64,000 bases of DNA, taken from NCBI RefSeq assembly GCF_900116175.1, contig NZ_FPCH01000002.1, positions 992,001 through 1,056,000 on the forward strand, written 5' to 3'. The position numbers and the translations under genes were made by a program. The DNA is from Hyphomicrobium facile (GTDB lineage: Bacteria; Pseudomonadota; Alphaproteobacteria; Rhizobiales; Hyphomicrobiaceae). Shown piece by piece: positions 42,795-52,214 of this stretch. Each line of letters begins with the position of its first letter. Within the stretch, counting starts at the first letter, position 1. The notes beneath the pieces were generated by a model that saw only the letters and a program-made list of their open reading frames with translations, did not search any database and was not told the DNA's origin.

Positions 42795-43499
42795 TCACGC
42801 CTGCAGACTCATTCTCGCTCTGACGTCGACGGGCGGCCTTGCCGTTGACCTTCGCTTCTTCCGTGCAGACGACAGCACCGTTTCGATAACGTCGGGCATT
42901 CGCGGCTCTTTCATCAGATGCACGATCGTCCTCGCGAAGGATGTATCAGCTTCGTCGGAACGATCAGTTGGCGGCGAGACGATGGACATTCGCACCCGCG
43001 GTGCCGTGGCCGCGCGCCTCGCGGCAAACTTGGCCGCGAGAAATGCCGTGGCGATCGGGATCGCGGCAGCGCCTGAAGCCGGCGCGACACACAGAATGTG
43101 CAGATCCTCGTTGGTATAGGGGAGCGCGGCGTCAAGGCAATGCAGCAAGCGGCGCGTCTCGAGTTCGATTGCTTTGTCCGTCGTCATCCTCTGCCGCTTC
43201 GGTTGAGCGAGTTCGAGGACGACGACGTCCAGCCGTTCGAACTGGGCGAATGCGATTTGAAAAAACTCGCTCACGGACTTCGGGCGATCCAAATCTATCG
43301 GCTGGCAGTAGACGCCCTCGCGGCCATCGATTTTTGCGTCGAGCGTTTCGAAATCGGCAGGTGATGTGCCGAGGGCCAGCCTGCCGCCCTGCTCCAGAAC
43401 CAGTTCGGCGATCGCGTCGTCATACCGGGGGTTGACGGACGGAACCGCTATGACTTTTCCCCTCAATGCCCGAGCCGTCACGTCATATTCTTGTCTCAT
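42795..43499 (-). CDS. SDR-fold protein lacking catalytic motifs
   Basis: 234 residues with the order of strands and helices of a short-chain dehydrogenase (GKVIAVPS, IAELVLEQGGRLAL, FERLDVVVLELAQ). The nucleotide loop TGxxxGxG is missing (VPSVNPRYDD), and the active-site Y-x3-K is F-x3-K (FLAAK). It is therefore probably not an oxidoreductase and may be a binding or regulatory protein. The C-terminus is basic. Convergent with the LuxR-type gene. Confidence 0.6.
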   Translation of the reverse strand: MRQEYDVTARALRGKVIAVPSVNPRYDDAIAELVLEQGGRLALGTSPADFETLDAKIDGREGVYCQPIDLDRPKSVSEFFQIAFAQFERLDVVVLELAQPKRQRMTTDKAIELETRRLLHCLDAALPYTNEDLHILCVAPASGAAAIPIATAFLAAKFAARRAATAPRVRMSIVSPPTDRSDEADTSFARTIVHLMKEPRMPDVIETVLSSARKKRRSTARPPVDVRARMSLQA

Positions 43500-43622
43500 G
43501 CGCAGCTCGGACTCCCCACAACCTCAACTTGCATCATATCTGAGCTAAGTCCATTTATATGGCTATGGCAACCTTTAGTTGTGCTCAGTCGCCATTGTCC
43601 GGTGGATGGAATTCGAGAGGTG

Positions 43623-44159
43623 CTATTTGCTTTCTTTGAGGTAGCCCGCGTAGGCATCGGGGAAGCCGCGCGTCGAGAACGTGAAGTTGACTGCCTGCTT
43701 CGACGTGTCTTGAACGACGGCGGAAATTTTCGGCGCTTTGCATATCTGCCCAAGCAGTGGCTCAGTTAGATCGAAGGACGCAATACATCCCGTGCGCTGG
43801 CATACGGTATAGGAAACGGCGAACGAATTTTCTTTCTCAAGACCCACGACCACGCCTGCCGGCAGCGATACTCCGACGGGCAACCGGAAAGACCCTTTGA
43901 GTTTGCCAGCCTGATCCCTGCCTATCGTCAGCACGCCGACTGGCTTCTTGAGTTTGTCGCTCATGAGCGTCTGAGACATCACGCACGATTTGCGGCCCTT
44001 CACCGGGGGCGTGCATGCCAAAAGCCAATCACCGATGACCTGGCTCGTCGCCGGGGCGTTCGCGGCCTCGGCTGTGGGCGGAACCTCCGCGGCATTCGCA
44101 ATTCCGAACACGGCCATCGACGCAGCACAGGCAGCGAAAAGCGACGCGTATTTTTTCAT
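43623..44159 (-). CDS. IalB-family exported protein
   Basis: 178 residues: signal peptide (~1-23) and the IalB (invasion-associated locus B) domain with its paired Cys residues (WLLACTPP...KSCVMSQ and YTVCQRTGCIASF) and FNFTFSTRGF-like C-terminal strand. In Bartonella and Brucella, relatives are envelope proteins linked to host-cell entry; in free-living Hyphomicrobiales they are common and their role is unclear. CTGGAG at eight bases supports ATG 44159. It lies downstream of, and reads with, the autotransporter gene. Confidence 0.85.
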   Translation of the reverse strand: MKKYASLFAACAASMAVFGIANAAEVPPTAEAANAPATSQVIGDWLLACTPPVKGRKSCVMSQTLMSDKLKKPVGVLTIGRDQAGKLKGSFRLPVGVSLPAGVVVGLEKENSFAVSYTVCQRTGCIASFDLTEPLLGQICKAPKISAVVQDTSKQAVNFTFSTRGFPDAYAGYLKESK

Positions 44160-44214
44160 CCGAATATCTCCAGTTAAAGACAGCACTCATTGAAGATCGC
44201 CGAGTTTGAAAACC

Positions 44215-44246
44215 GGATCCTTTGAAAGCAGGATCCTTCGAAAGCA
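44215..44246. repeat. 16-bp imperfect tandem repeat
   Basis: GGATCCTTTGAAAGCA (44215-44230) followed by GGATCCTTCGAAAGCA (44231-44246), one difference; a third partial GGAT follows. It is in the gap between the autotransporter and IalB-like genes. Confidence 0.75.
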
Positions 44247-44331
44247 GGATGCCGGGCCGCCGTATTGCGGCACCGGAACCCTGTTGTGCGGCCGGAGAAC
44301 GATAGGAAGGGTCTCGTTCTTCGGCCTCACC

Positions 44332-47300
44332 TCACCAGTCGACCCGGACGCCGAGGCTTCCGCCGTATCCGACGAAATCATCCTTTCCGAATTGTACATT
44401 GCCCTTCGCAAAAGCGCTGAGGCCATTGCCGGTAAGGCTGAACATGTTGACGCCGCCGGTGACTTCGCCGAGCGCGCCGGAGAGGTTGTCCGTCGTCTCG
44501 AGCACGTAATCTCCGCTCGTCACGTCTGCTGTGTTGTTGCCGAGGAATTCATAGATGGCGCCAACACCGATGAACGGCTCATACTTTGCTCGCTCCTTCG
44601 CAATCGTCGTTCCGACGCGCACACCGAGACGTCCGCGCAAACTGTCTCCGCTCGAGAAGTTTACGGAGGTATCGTAGATTTCCATGGTGTCGATGCTCGC
44701 GTTGACATACGAGAGCGTGGCGCCAGGCTCGATAAACGCGTTGTTATACGTCGCTCGATATCCGGCATCGATAACGCCGCCGACGGCAGTCAAGCCCGCG
44801 TGCTCGTTCGTGGATTGGACGCCGGAGTATTTGACGTTTCCAAGGTTGGCCATGAACTGGCCATCGATGAACCAGCCGCCTTGCAGGTAGGTCACGTACG
44901 CACCCACGGCGCCGCTCTGGAAATCGGCGCTGTTTGCGGAGCCGTCAAAATTGAGCTTGGATCTCAGATAGCCACCCATTACGCCGGCCATCCAGATTCC
45001 ATTTCCGCCTTCAGTCGTGCGGATAACGTCGTAGCCGGCGATCACACCGCCACCGTCCAGCTGCGAATTGACCGAATGCCGCTCGACGGTATTCATCAGC
45101 GTAAAGGAGTGATTAGTCGATCGCGATTCCGAAGCGCCGAGAACCTTCGCCCAAGCGCCAGAAGCCGGCTTTGCGCATCCTGCGGTCGAATCCTTGAGGC
45201 TGACCGGCGCACACGTCGTATTTAGTGCCGTGCGCAAATCCGCCGTTCGGTCAAGCCACGCGTCCGACGCATTGTGCCATACCGACTGCGCCGCGGACGT
45301 CAGGCTTGGGAGTTCGAAGAATGAATGGCTCGGGCTGCTGGCAAGGACCCATTCGTTCGAGCCATTGAGATAGAGATCGTACTGGAACATTCCAGTTTTG
45401 ATCGGGCCGTCGGCCAGGTAGAAACTGCCTTGCGGTAGAGATCCCGTGGCATTCACGACATCAATACCCGTCGGATTGTAGGCGCCAAACCCGGCGTTCA
45501 CGTTGTTGACGTAGATCGCGGTAGAGCCCGTCACGTCGCCATTGATGACGAGCGTATCCGAGTTCGAGTTCGACGGGCCGGCAAGGAAGGCATCGACCTT
45601 CAATGCGCTCTGGCCATCAGCTCCGTGGAATGTCAGCGTGCCCCCATCAGTCGGAATGAGCGTAAAGGTATCGCCCGTATATCCATCCTGAAGATCGATC
45701 GTCCCGGTTCCACCGACGCCGCCGTTATTGAAGAATTCTACGCCCGCGAGAACGGTGGCGTCATTGTAGGATGGTGAGTCCGGATCAGTTGTATAAATCG
45801 TTCCCGTGTTGTTGAAGGCGTCCGCCAAACCGTCGCCAAGGTTACTGGTGCCGGTGAAGTGCCAGCTGTCGTTGCTGGTGTTATTGAAAGTGTTCGCTGT
45901 GTCCGTATTGCCTGCTTCCGACAGATCGATGCGCCCGATCATCGTGCCATCATTGTTTATGGTGACGGCGCCGCCGCGGGCATCAACAATGAGATCCGAC
46001 GTCGACTCGCGAGAAGTGCGAATGAGACCGCCGGCGTAGTTGTTGATTGTCGCCCCGTCATCGGTCGAAAGATCGATCGTCGCATTGTGCTGACCGGAGC
46101 TTTCGATCAAGCCTGATGAATTGATCGTCGCTGAATCCGACGCGATCGAAATTCCGCTATTGCGGCCCTTGATCGTCCCGTCGTCATTATCGATGGTGAC
46201 AGATCCATCCGCTTCGACATCGACGCCGGTGTCACGGCGGCCCTGGATAATTCCGCTGTCGTTGTCGACCGTCACATCGCCGTCAACATCCCGGATTTTG
46301 ATGCCGTCGTCGTAGCCCTTGATCGAGCCTCGCCGATTGTAAATTTCAACGTCGCCTTCGACGTCCCTTACGTTGACGCCGTCGCCCTCTTCACCGCGAA
46401 TCTTGCCGCCGTAGTTGTTGGCTATCGTTACGTCGTCATCCACGTTGCGAATTTTAATTCCGTCGTCATGCCCGGTGATCTTGCCGCCAAAGCGGTTGTC
46501 GATCTCCACATCATCATCTGCGTCCCGGATATCAACGCCGTCGCCGTGCTTGCCTTTGATGCTGCCGCCATAGCGGTTATCGATCTCGATGTCGCCGGAG
46601 GCGTCCTCAATGTGGATGCCATCGTCGTGGCCGGTGATCTTGCCTCCCTTTTTGTTGTCGATCTCGACGTAATCGACATCGTCCAGGTTGATGCCGTCCC
46701 CGCGTTTACCGCTGATGCTGCCGCCGGATTTATTGGAAATGACGACGTCGTCGGCGTCTTCAATTTGGATGCCGTTGTCACGTCCGGAAATCTTGCCGCG
46801 CTTGCTGTTATCGATGCGGACATCGTCGACATCTTTGATATCGATGCCGTCGTCTTTTTCGCCGGTAATTTTGCCGCCGTGGCTATTGGTGATGGTGACA
46901 TCTTCGCCGACATCGCGGATCTTCACGCCGTCATCATGGCCCGTGATCCTGCCGCCGAAGCGATTGTCGATTTTGACGTCGTCGTTCACATCGCGGATAT
47001 CGACGCCGTCGCCTTTCTTGCCAGTGATCCTGCCGCCAAACCGGTTGTCGATCTTCACATCATCATCGGTATTCTCGATATGAATGCCGTCGTCACGCCC
47101 GGTGATCCGGCCTCCGTGCTTATTTTCGATGCTGACGTCGCCGTCCGTATCCTCAACGCGGATGCCGTCACCTCGCCAGCCCGTAATTTTTCCGCCGTAG
47201 CTGTTTGATATTTCGACGTCATCGTCCACGTCTTCGATCTGGATGCCGTTGTCGCGTCCGGTGATTTTTCCGCCGAAGCGGTTATCGATACTGACGTCGT

Positions 47301-47919
47301 CTTCGACGTTTTTGATGTCGATACCGTCGTCGCGCTTGCCGGTTATGCTGCCGCCAAAGCGGTTATCGATGGTGACATGATCGTCAACGTCTCTGATGTG
47401 CACGCCGTCGTCACGGCCGGAGACTCTGCCGCCGAAGTGGTTATCGATCGAGACCCTGCCCTCGGCATCGTCGATGTAGATCCCGTCCGCCCCATGACCG
47501 ATGATTTTGCCCTTGAAGCTGTTATCTATCGAGATTTTGCCGCCGACATCGGTAATCCTCACGCCCTCGTCGGAGCCCTCGATCCTGGCGTCGTCCCAGT
47601 GCCGACCGTAGCGGTTCTTCACCGACACGTTGCCGCTGATGTTGTCGATCCGAACTCCTGGCCCCTCCTCATTGGAGATGTGATCACGGTCGTTGTCGAC
47701 CTTGGCTTTATTCTGGTCGTGAATGTAGACGCCGGTCGGGTCCGCCGCCACCACTCCGCTGCCGACCATCAAGCTCAGGGCCAACGCGGAGATAAAGCAG
47801 TGTGGCGGTGCGAACTGCTGAAAATGACGTCGCTGCGGGAGCCATCGCCCAATCCCGGATTGCCCGTCATTGCGATTTCGGCCGAGCCTCTGGAGCGCCG
47901 ATGCGCGCTTACGATCCAT
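44332..47919 (-). CDS. Autotransporter with Asp-rich beta-helix repeat passenger
   Basis: 1195 residues. A long N-terminus (~60 residues) with a late hydrophobic core (CFISALALSLMVGSGVVAA) is typical of extended autotransporter signals. Residues ~87-610 are about 20 tandem repeats, consensus DGIxIxDVDDDVxIDNRFGGKITG, alternating 26 and 27 residues. A non-repetitive stem (~610-920) follows, then the C-terminal autotransporter barrel (~930-1195) ending GVRVDW. The repeats should form a right-handed beta helix with rows of Asp, plausibly binding Ca2+. GGGGA eight bases upstream sets the ATG at 47919. It would be displayed on, or released from, the outer membrane; adhesion is the usual role. Confidence 0.88.
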   Translation of the reverse strand: MDRKRASALQRLGRNRNDGQSGIGRWLPQRRHFQQFAPPHCFISALALSLMVGSGVVAADPTGVYIHDQNKAKVDNDRDHISNEEGPGVRIDNISGNVSVKNRYGRHWDDARIEGSDEGVRITDVGGKISIDNSFKGKIIGHGADGIYIDDAEGRVSIDNHFGGRVSGRDDGVHIRDVDDHVTIDNRFGGSITGKRDDGIDIKNVEDDVSIDNRFGGKITGRDNGIQIEDVDDDVEISNSYGGKITGWRGDGIRVEDTDGDVSIENKHGGRITGRDDGIHIENTDDDVKIDNRFGGRITGKKGDGVDIRDVNDDVKIDNRFGGRITGHDDGVKIRDVGEDVTITNSHGGKITGEKDDGIDIKDVDDVRIDNSKRGKISGRDNGIQIEDADDVVISNKSGGSISGKRGDGINLDDVDYVEIDNKKGGKITGHDDGIHIEDASGDIEIDNRYGGSIKGKHGDGVDIRDADDDVEIDNRFGGKITGHDDGIKIRNVDDDVTIANNYGGKIRGEEGDGVNVRDVEGDVEIYNRRGSIKGYDDGIKIRDVDGDVTVDNDSGIIQGRRDTGVDVEADGSVTIDNDDGTIKGRNSGISIASDSATINSSGLIESSGQHNATIDLSTDDGATINNYAGGLIRTSRESTSDLIVDARGGAVTINNDGTMIGRIDLSEAGNTDTANTFNNTSNDSWHFTGTSNLGDGLADAFNNTGTIYTTDPDSPSYNDATVLAGVEFFNNGGVGGTGTIDLQDGYTGDTFTLIPTDGGTLTFHGADGQSALKVDAFLAGPSNSNSDTLVINGDVTGSTAIYVNNVNAGFGAYNPTGIDVVNATGSLPQGSFYLADGPIKTGMFQYDLYLNGSNEWVLASSPSHSFFELPSLTSAAQSVWHNASDAWLDRTADLRTALNTTCAPVSLKDSTAGCAKPASGAWAKVLGASESRSTNHSFTLMNTVERHSVNSQLDGGGVIAGYDVIRTTEGGNGIWMAGVMGGYLRSKLNFDGSANSADFQSGAVGAYVTYLQGGWFIDGQFMANLGNVKYSGVQSTNEHAGLTAVGGVIDAGYRATYNNAFIEPGATLSYVNASIDTMEIYDTSVNFSSGDSLRGRLGVRVGTTIAKERAKYEPFIGVGAIYEFLGNNTADVTSGDYVLETTDNLSGALGEVTGGVNMFSLTGNGLSAFAKGNVQFGKDDFVGYGGSLGVRVDW
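46095..47660 (-). repeat. Coding tandem repeats, ~78/81-bp units
   Basis: About 20 units encoding the passenger of the autotransporter. Successive units end in G(R/H)D or Gx(R/K/E)(D/G) before the next DGI, so two neighbouring units form a ~159-bp super-unit. Units are diverged at the DNA level, so the array is old rather than freshly amplified. Confidence 0.8.
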
Positions 47920-48298
47920 GCAATAAGTCCCCTGAATGTTTGGACGCAGCACACGCAACGTCGCGTTCGGAAAAGCGGGCGCCGTCCGTTCGAATTGGCA
48001 GCGCGGTGAATGACACCACGAATCGCGAGTTGTAGTTCTTAGGTACTACATGAGTACTAGCCGTAAAAGGCGTCCGCGCACCTGAACTTGGTTCCGATTC
48101 ACATAAATCTGCGCACTGATCGAATTTCTGGGAACAGTGACCTAATCACCTCAGCTGCGCGCGCTGCATGGGCGGGCGTGTCAGCACACAGGGATTAGAG
48201 AGTAGAGTTTTTATGGGAGCCTAGCGCCCTATCGCGGCGCCGGCGCCGATTATGGAGCAGCGGCGACGACCATCTGCATCAACATGGTCGCCTGAGAA
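47920..48298. other. Intergenic region upstream of the autotransporter
   Basis: About 380 bp. It holds a small inverted repeat GTACT-acatg-AGTAC around 48040-48057 that might be an operator. No gene is seen. Confidence 0.35.
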
Positions 48299-48826
48299 TC
48301 AGGCGATCGCGCGCCGTGGGCTACGCGAATGGAGCGGGCCGAAGATGGAGCCGCCTTCGAGCCGCTGAACGGCATCGGCCACATTGGCTTCGAGTGAACC
48401 GGATGATTTGCTTGCCTCGTAAGGCACCATCGACCGATGAGGATTCGGTGCCGCCGCGCTCTGTTCCGCCGGGCTCTGATATCCGATTGCACAAGGCTCC
48501 GTCGGCAGCGAGGCCAATGCAGCGCGCCATTCCTCAAGTTCGGAACAAAAGCGCCGGACATCAAACTCCAGCCCGCAGCGATGCTCGATCGCGCCTTCAG
48601 ACTCGCGTGCATGATGCTCAGACACCGCAGCCCGCCGCAATCCCGGTTGACGGCGAGGCTGGCCGTTCGCTCGGTTTTTTGAGCTGTCTGGTGCGTTTTG
48701 GGGGATCGGCTCGTCCGCGTGTGCGCTCCATCGCGATGCGTGACGACGGACACCTTGAGCGATATTGCCCGTCATCTCGGCAATGCCTGCGCCGACGCGG
48801 GCGACGGAAGAAATAGAATTTTTCAT
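48299..48826 (-). CDS. Hypothetical protein
   Basis: 175 residues beginning MKNSISSVARVGAGIAEMTGN, with a GGGAAA before the ATG. A middle segment (LEFDVRRFCSELEEWRAALASL) is helical and protein-like; the rest is Arg/Ser/Pro-rich and low in recognisable structure. No signal peptide or domain. An overlapping frame (48250-48753) also stays open and has a plausible C-terminus (SPDSQATMLMQMVVA), so a frameshift near the 3' end is possible. Modest confidence that it is a gene. Confidence 0.4.
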   Translation of the reverse strand: MKNSISSVARVGAGIAEMTGNIAQGVRRHASRWSAHADEPIPQNAPDSSKNRANGQPRRQPGLRRAAVSEHHARESEGAIEHRCGLEFDVRRFCSELEEWRAALASLPTEPCAIGYQSPAEQSAAAPNPHRSMVPYEASKSSGSLEANVADAVQRLEGGSIFGPLHSRSPRRAIA

Positions 48827-48948
48827 CTTTTCATTTCCCGTCGCGAAGGCTGGCTACATTGCTCATGAAAGGCCGCACCTCATGGGAGACATTCCGAGAC
48901 TGCCCTCACTCGCAGTATGAATGCTAGGATCGGCGGCGCACGCCGACG

Positions 48949-49191
48949 CTACATCTGCCGAAGCGGCTGATGGAAATCGTAACGGGCCAACTCTTCCGAG
49001 CTTTGACGATAGTCGCGGTCTTCGGCAGCCTTGATGGTGTGACGACTGACGACCTGCGATAGCTCCTGGATGGTCCGTTTGCGCGCCGCACCGGTTACGG
49101 CGAGCACGGTCAGAATTTCCTGGATCAATTGCTCTTCGACAGCGGCATCCTGCCGGTAGGCTTCAAGTACGGCCTCAAGTTCTGGTCGCAT
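48949..49191 (-). CDS. Small helical hypothetical protein
   Basis: 80 residues, entirely helical and charged (MRPELEAVLEAYRQDAAVEEQLIQ...), with GAGGAGA before the ATG, so very likely a real gene. No family recognised, no membrane segment. It is divergent from the PilZ gene. Confidence 0.65.
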   Translation of the reverse strand: MRPELEAVLEAYRQDAAVEEQLIQEILTVLAVTGAARKRTIQELSQVVSRHTIKAAEDRDYRQSSEELARYDFHQPLRQM

Positions 49192-49446
49192 AAACTTCTC
49201 CTCGAATCGAGAGTATTAGCCTTAATTAACTAGTCCTTTGGGAGAAATGCAACGCTTTGTCGTGGCGGGCATTACGCGAAGGTGTGGAATGGGTCGCGCA
49301 CGTCGGTTTTTCGGAATCATCGTAACGATCAAATAATCCTTATATAGTACTTTATAACCACTTTGAATCTTGTTCAGAGCAGCGGGCTACGACGCGGATA
49401 GCCTCTGCCGGCACGTTTTAAGAGTTCAACGACTGGTTGGGGGCGG

Positions 49447-49848
49447 ATGCCGCAAATGGTTTTGTCACGAAATTTTTTGCGTAGACGGGATCCGAGGCGG
49501 CGGGTCAGCTTTACTGCAATCCTCGAATGCCGGGGTGTTAGTCAGAACGTGCGAGTCGTAGATTTTTCCGCATCCGATCTCCGCGTCGATGGAATTCGGG
49601 GTCTTGCAACCGGAGACTCCATTCGGATCTCTTTCTCTCCCAACATGGTTCTCACCGGCGAGATCGCGTGGTCCGTGTGGCACAAGGCGGGGATCAAACT
49701 CCTTCCCGCCCTCGGCGAGGCGGACCCGGCGTTCGTCTTCCTGTCGGACCAGGCAGCCGCCATCGAGCAACTGCGCGTTCGGGCGATCGCAGCCATCGCC
49801 AAGGAGCGGGCGGGCCGCGCCGGCCATTCCGGATCCGGATCGCACTAA
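49447..49848 (+). CDS. PilZ-domain protein
   Basis: 133 residues, a single PilZ domain (~10-100). The c-di-GMP-binding Arg cluster is present (RRRDPRRRVSF). The second motif (D/N)xSxxG reads DFSASD, without the Gly, so binding may be weakened or altered. A helical Ala-rich tail follows. GGGGGCGG precedes the ATG. It precedes a sugar-transfer locus and may link c-di-GMP to it, as PilZ proteins do for cellulose and other polymers. Confidence 0.83.
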   Translation: MPQMVLSRNFLRRRDPRRRVSFTAILECRGVSQNVRVVDFSASDLRVDGIRGLATGDSIRISFSPNMVLTGEIAWSVWHKAGIKLLPALGEADPAFVFLSDQAAAIEQLRVRAIAAIAKERAGRAGHSGSGSH

Positions 49849-49965
49849 GCCTGCGCGCGCGGGTGACAGTCTCGCGCATGGTTCCCGTTCTAAATCTCAA
49901 AACGCGCTCGGCGGCTCCGCTTTTCGGCGAGATCTCCGTTTGAACGTGTTTGCCCGGAGAACTCG

Positions 49966-51405
49966 ATGGCGACGAATCAATGGCCTTCGCTGGCCGACCT
50001 GATCGATGACGGCGAGGACCCTGCGGAAGGACTTCACGGCAACGTCGCGGCATTCGATGCCGCTGCGGCCTCCGCTACGGAACTGCTGCTCGAAGGGTTG
50101 CAGGTGGCACGCGCTGGCGCGCTCGATGCCGCCGCAGAACTCTTCGCCAAGGCGATCGTGAAAGAGCCGGACGCTGCTGAAGCATACGAGGCGCTGGCGA
50201 CGGTTCTTATCCCCATGGGCCAGCTCGAGTTCGCAGCGCGAGCCAAGGGAAAGGCCATCAGCCTCGGCTATAATTCCGCATCCTCGTGGGAAATGCTGGG
50301 CGACATATTCACCAATCTCGGCCAGTTCGACGGCGCCGCGGAAGCTTATTCGACCGCGCTCGGCCTCGAGCCGAACGCACTGGCGTTGCACAGCAAGCTC
50401 CAGTCTGCCGTTTCGCAACGGTCGGCTCGTCTCAAGTTCGCGTCCGCCGCGCCGCCGCCGGCCGTTCAACCGGCTGCGTTGCCCGATGCAGACTTGTTTG
50501 GTCTGGAGTTCCTCAGTAACGACCTCATCCCACCGGCATGGCGCCAAGTCACCATCGTGACGATCACGCCTGATGGCAATCCGCACTCGGCTGCGTTCGA
50601 CGATCTCACACTCGGTTTCGAAGGCGCATTCAGATCGCTCGGCGTCGACGTTCAGCGCAAAACCAATGCGCTTGGAAACGCCGGCGTCAATCTGCTACTC
50701 GGCGCTCATCTCATCGACTCGCAGGAACTTGCGGACAGGATTCCGTCGAACACGGTGATCATCAATCTAGAGCAGGTCACTGGATTCGATGTGCGCTCGC
50801 GGCCCGTCTATTTGAGCCTTCTGAGCCGGCTCGCGGTCTGGGATTACAGCGTGCGCAACATCGAGGCGTTGCGCCGCCTGACCGGCAGCCGGTACGTCCG
50901 CCATTTCAGCATCGGCTACACGCCGGAGATGACGCGCGATCTCCCCCCAACAACGCAGACAACGGACGTTCTCTTCTACGGCAGCATCAATCCGCGCCGC
51001 GAAGCGATCCTTGCGGGACTGATGGCGGCGGGAATGAACGTCAAGCATCTCTTCAGCGTTTACGGAGAGGCGCGCGACCGGGCGATTGCGGAAGCGAAAG
51101 TCGTTCTGAACGTGCACTTCTACGAAGACAGCATCCACGAGATCGTCAGGACCTCGTATCTTCTCGCGAACCGGAAAGCGGTCGTGTCGGAGTGCGGTCC
51201 TCGGACCGAGATCGACGAGGACATCAGAAGCGCAATGCTGGCGGTTCCATATGACGATATCGTCAGGAGCTGCGTGGCGCTCGTTCGCGATGAGCCGAGC
51301 CGCCGCGAACTGGAGCGGCGCGGGTTCGAGGTGTTCGCGAGGCGCGATCAGGCGCAAATACTGCGCGAGACGATTGCCGCGACGGAAATGCCGAATTTCG
51401 GCTAG
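49966..51405 (+). CDS. TPR-fused glycosyltransferase-like protein
   Basis: 479 residues. An N-terminal TPR region (~40-150: VARAGALDAAAELFAKAIVKEPDAAEAY, FTNLGQFDGAAEAYSTAL), a Pro-rich linker, and a C-terminal CgeB-like GT domain (~185-475): LLLGAHLIDS, VIINLEQVTG, DVLFYGSINPRREAIL, LNVHFYEDSIHEIVRTSYLLANRKAVVSE. It probably transfers a sugar, with the TPR part picking the protein or glycan acceptor. GGAGA before the ATG. It is convergent with the GT2-like gene and may act with it. Confidence 0.8.
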   Translation: MATNQWPSLADLIDDGEDPAEGLHGNVAAFDAAAASATELLLEGLQVARAGALDAAAELFAKAIVKEPDAAEAYEALATVLIPMGQLEFAARAKGKAISLGYNSASSWEMLGDIFTNLGQFDGAAEAYSTALGLEPNALALHSKLQSAVSQRSARLKFASAAPPPAVQPAALPDADLFGLEFLSNDLIPPAWRQVTIVTITPDGNPHSAAFDDLTLGFEGAFRSLGVDVQRKTNALGNAGVNLLLGAHLIDSQELADRIPSNTVIINLEQVTGFDVRSRPVYLSLLSRLAVWDYSVRNIEALRRLTGSRYVRHFSIGYTPEMTRDLPPTTQTTDVLFYGSINPRREAILAGLMAAGMNVKHLFSVYGEARDRAIAEAKVVLNVHFYEDSIHEIVRTSYLLANRKAVVSECGPRTEIDEDIRSAMLAVPYDDIVRSCVALVRDEPSRRELERRGFEVFARRDQAQILRETIAATEMPNFG

Positions 51406-51431
51406 CCGCGCAGGCGCGGCGCTCAGCGGTA

Positions 51432-52208
51432 TTAGGCGGCGTTACGCAATATGCCGCTCAACGGCCTGAGCTTCGACCAGCGTCCATCAAGCTCGGCAAT
51501 GTCGGCCTGATGCTGCGCGCCGAAACCGTTCTTGACGTCGAAGCTATCGCGCCGGTCCGAAATCTGAAGCTTGCGCGCCTTGAATGCATTCGACCACGGG
51601 CTGAACCCGTACCACCTGATCGATCCGAGTTCGCGGCTGCCATTACATTGGCGCGGCAAATGCGAATTGTGACGGCCGGGCGTGTAGGCGCCGATCGCGT
51701 AGCGATGATAGAGCCTGCTTCGGGTCGGAAATGTCAGTCCCGGTATGGCGAGAGCGGCGAAGTCGATCTCGTCCTCCCAAATGCCCGTCGCCTTTTGCTC
51801 GACCAAAGGCCGTAACGGATCCGGCGGATTGTGCGGGTCGGTATCGACCATCACGGCGCCCGGCAGGCACACGCCGGTCAAGTCGTGCTGGGCGACCACG
51901 CGCTCCATCTTTGCCAGGCCCGGAGCGACGAAAAATTCCGTCGTGTTGAGCGCGAGCTTCCAAGCGTCCGGAAAGCGCTGCTCATGTTTCATCACTTCGA
52001 AATCGCACAGAAGCGCTGCGAACGTGGCGTTTTCGGAGGAGACGACTTCCCAATGGGGCACGAGTTCGCGGCAGATCGCGACGGAGTCATCCGTCGAATG
52101 ATAATCGATCAGGACGCCGTGATCGAATATCTCGCGATGGTGGCGAAGCCACCAGGGCAACAGATAGGCTTCGTTGAAGAAATGCGAGACGACGACCCGC
52201 TTGGCCAT
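51432..52208 (-). CDS. GT2/GT92-like glycosyltransferase
   Basis: 258 residues. Nucleotide-binding strand HFFNEAYLLPWWLRHHREIFDHGVLIDYHSTDDS is followed by a metal-site-like region ending in FFVAPG, as in the Glyco_tranf_2_4 group that acts on surface glycans. The normal DxD appears in the form of TTEFF/DTDPHN, so the exact metal site is uncertain. It starts 6 bp after the methyltransferase stop, so they share a transcript. Confidence 0.72.
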   Translation of the reverse strand: MAKRVVVSHFFNEAYLLPWWLRHHREIFDHGVLIDYHSTDDSVAICRELVPHWEVVSSENATFAALLCDFEVMKHEQRFPDAWKLALNTTEFFVAPGLAKMERVVAQHDLTGVCLPGAVMVDTDPHNPPDPLRPLVEQKATGIWEDEIDFAALAIPGLTFPTRSRLYHRYAIGAYTPGRHNSHLPRQCNGSRELGSIRWYGFSPWSNAFKARKLQISDRRDSFDVKNGFGAQHQADIAELDGRWSKLRPLSGILRNAA

Positions 52209-52214
52209 TGAGAG

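Noticed and set aside
46468-47208. Long open frame antisense to the autotransporter repeats
   Set aside because: It is a by-product of the repetitive codon pattern; no ribosome site or protein-like features.
46095-47660. Regularly spaced repeats resembling a CRISPR array
   Set aside because: The repeats are in frame, diverged and encode the autotransporter passenger; there are no identical repeats with unique spacers and no cas genes.
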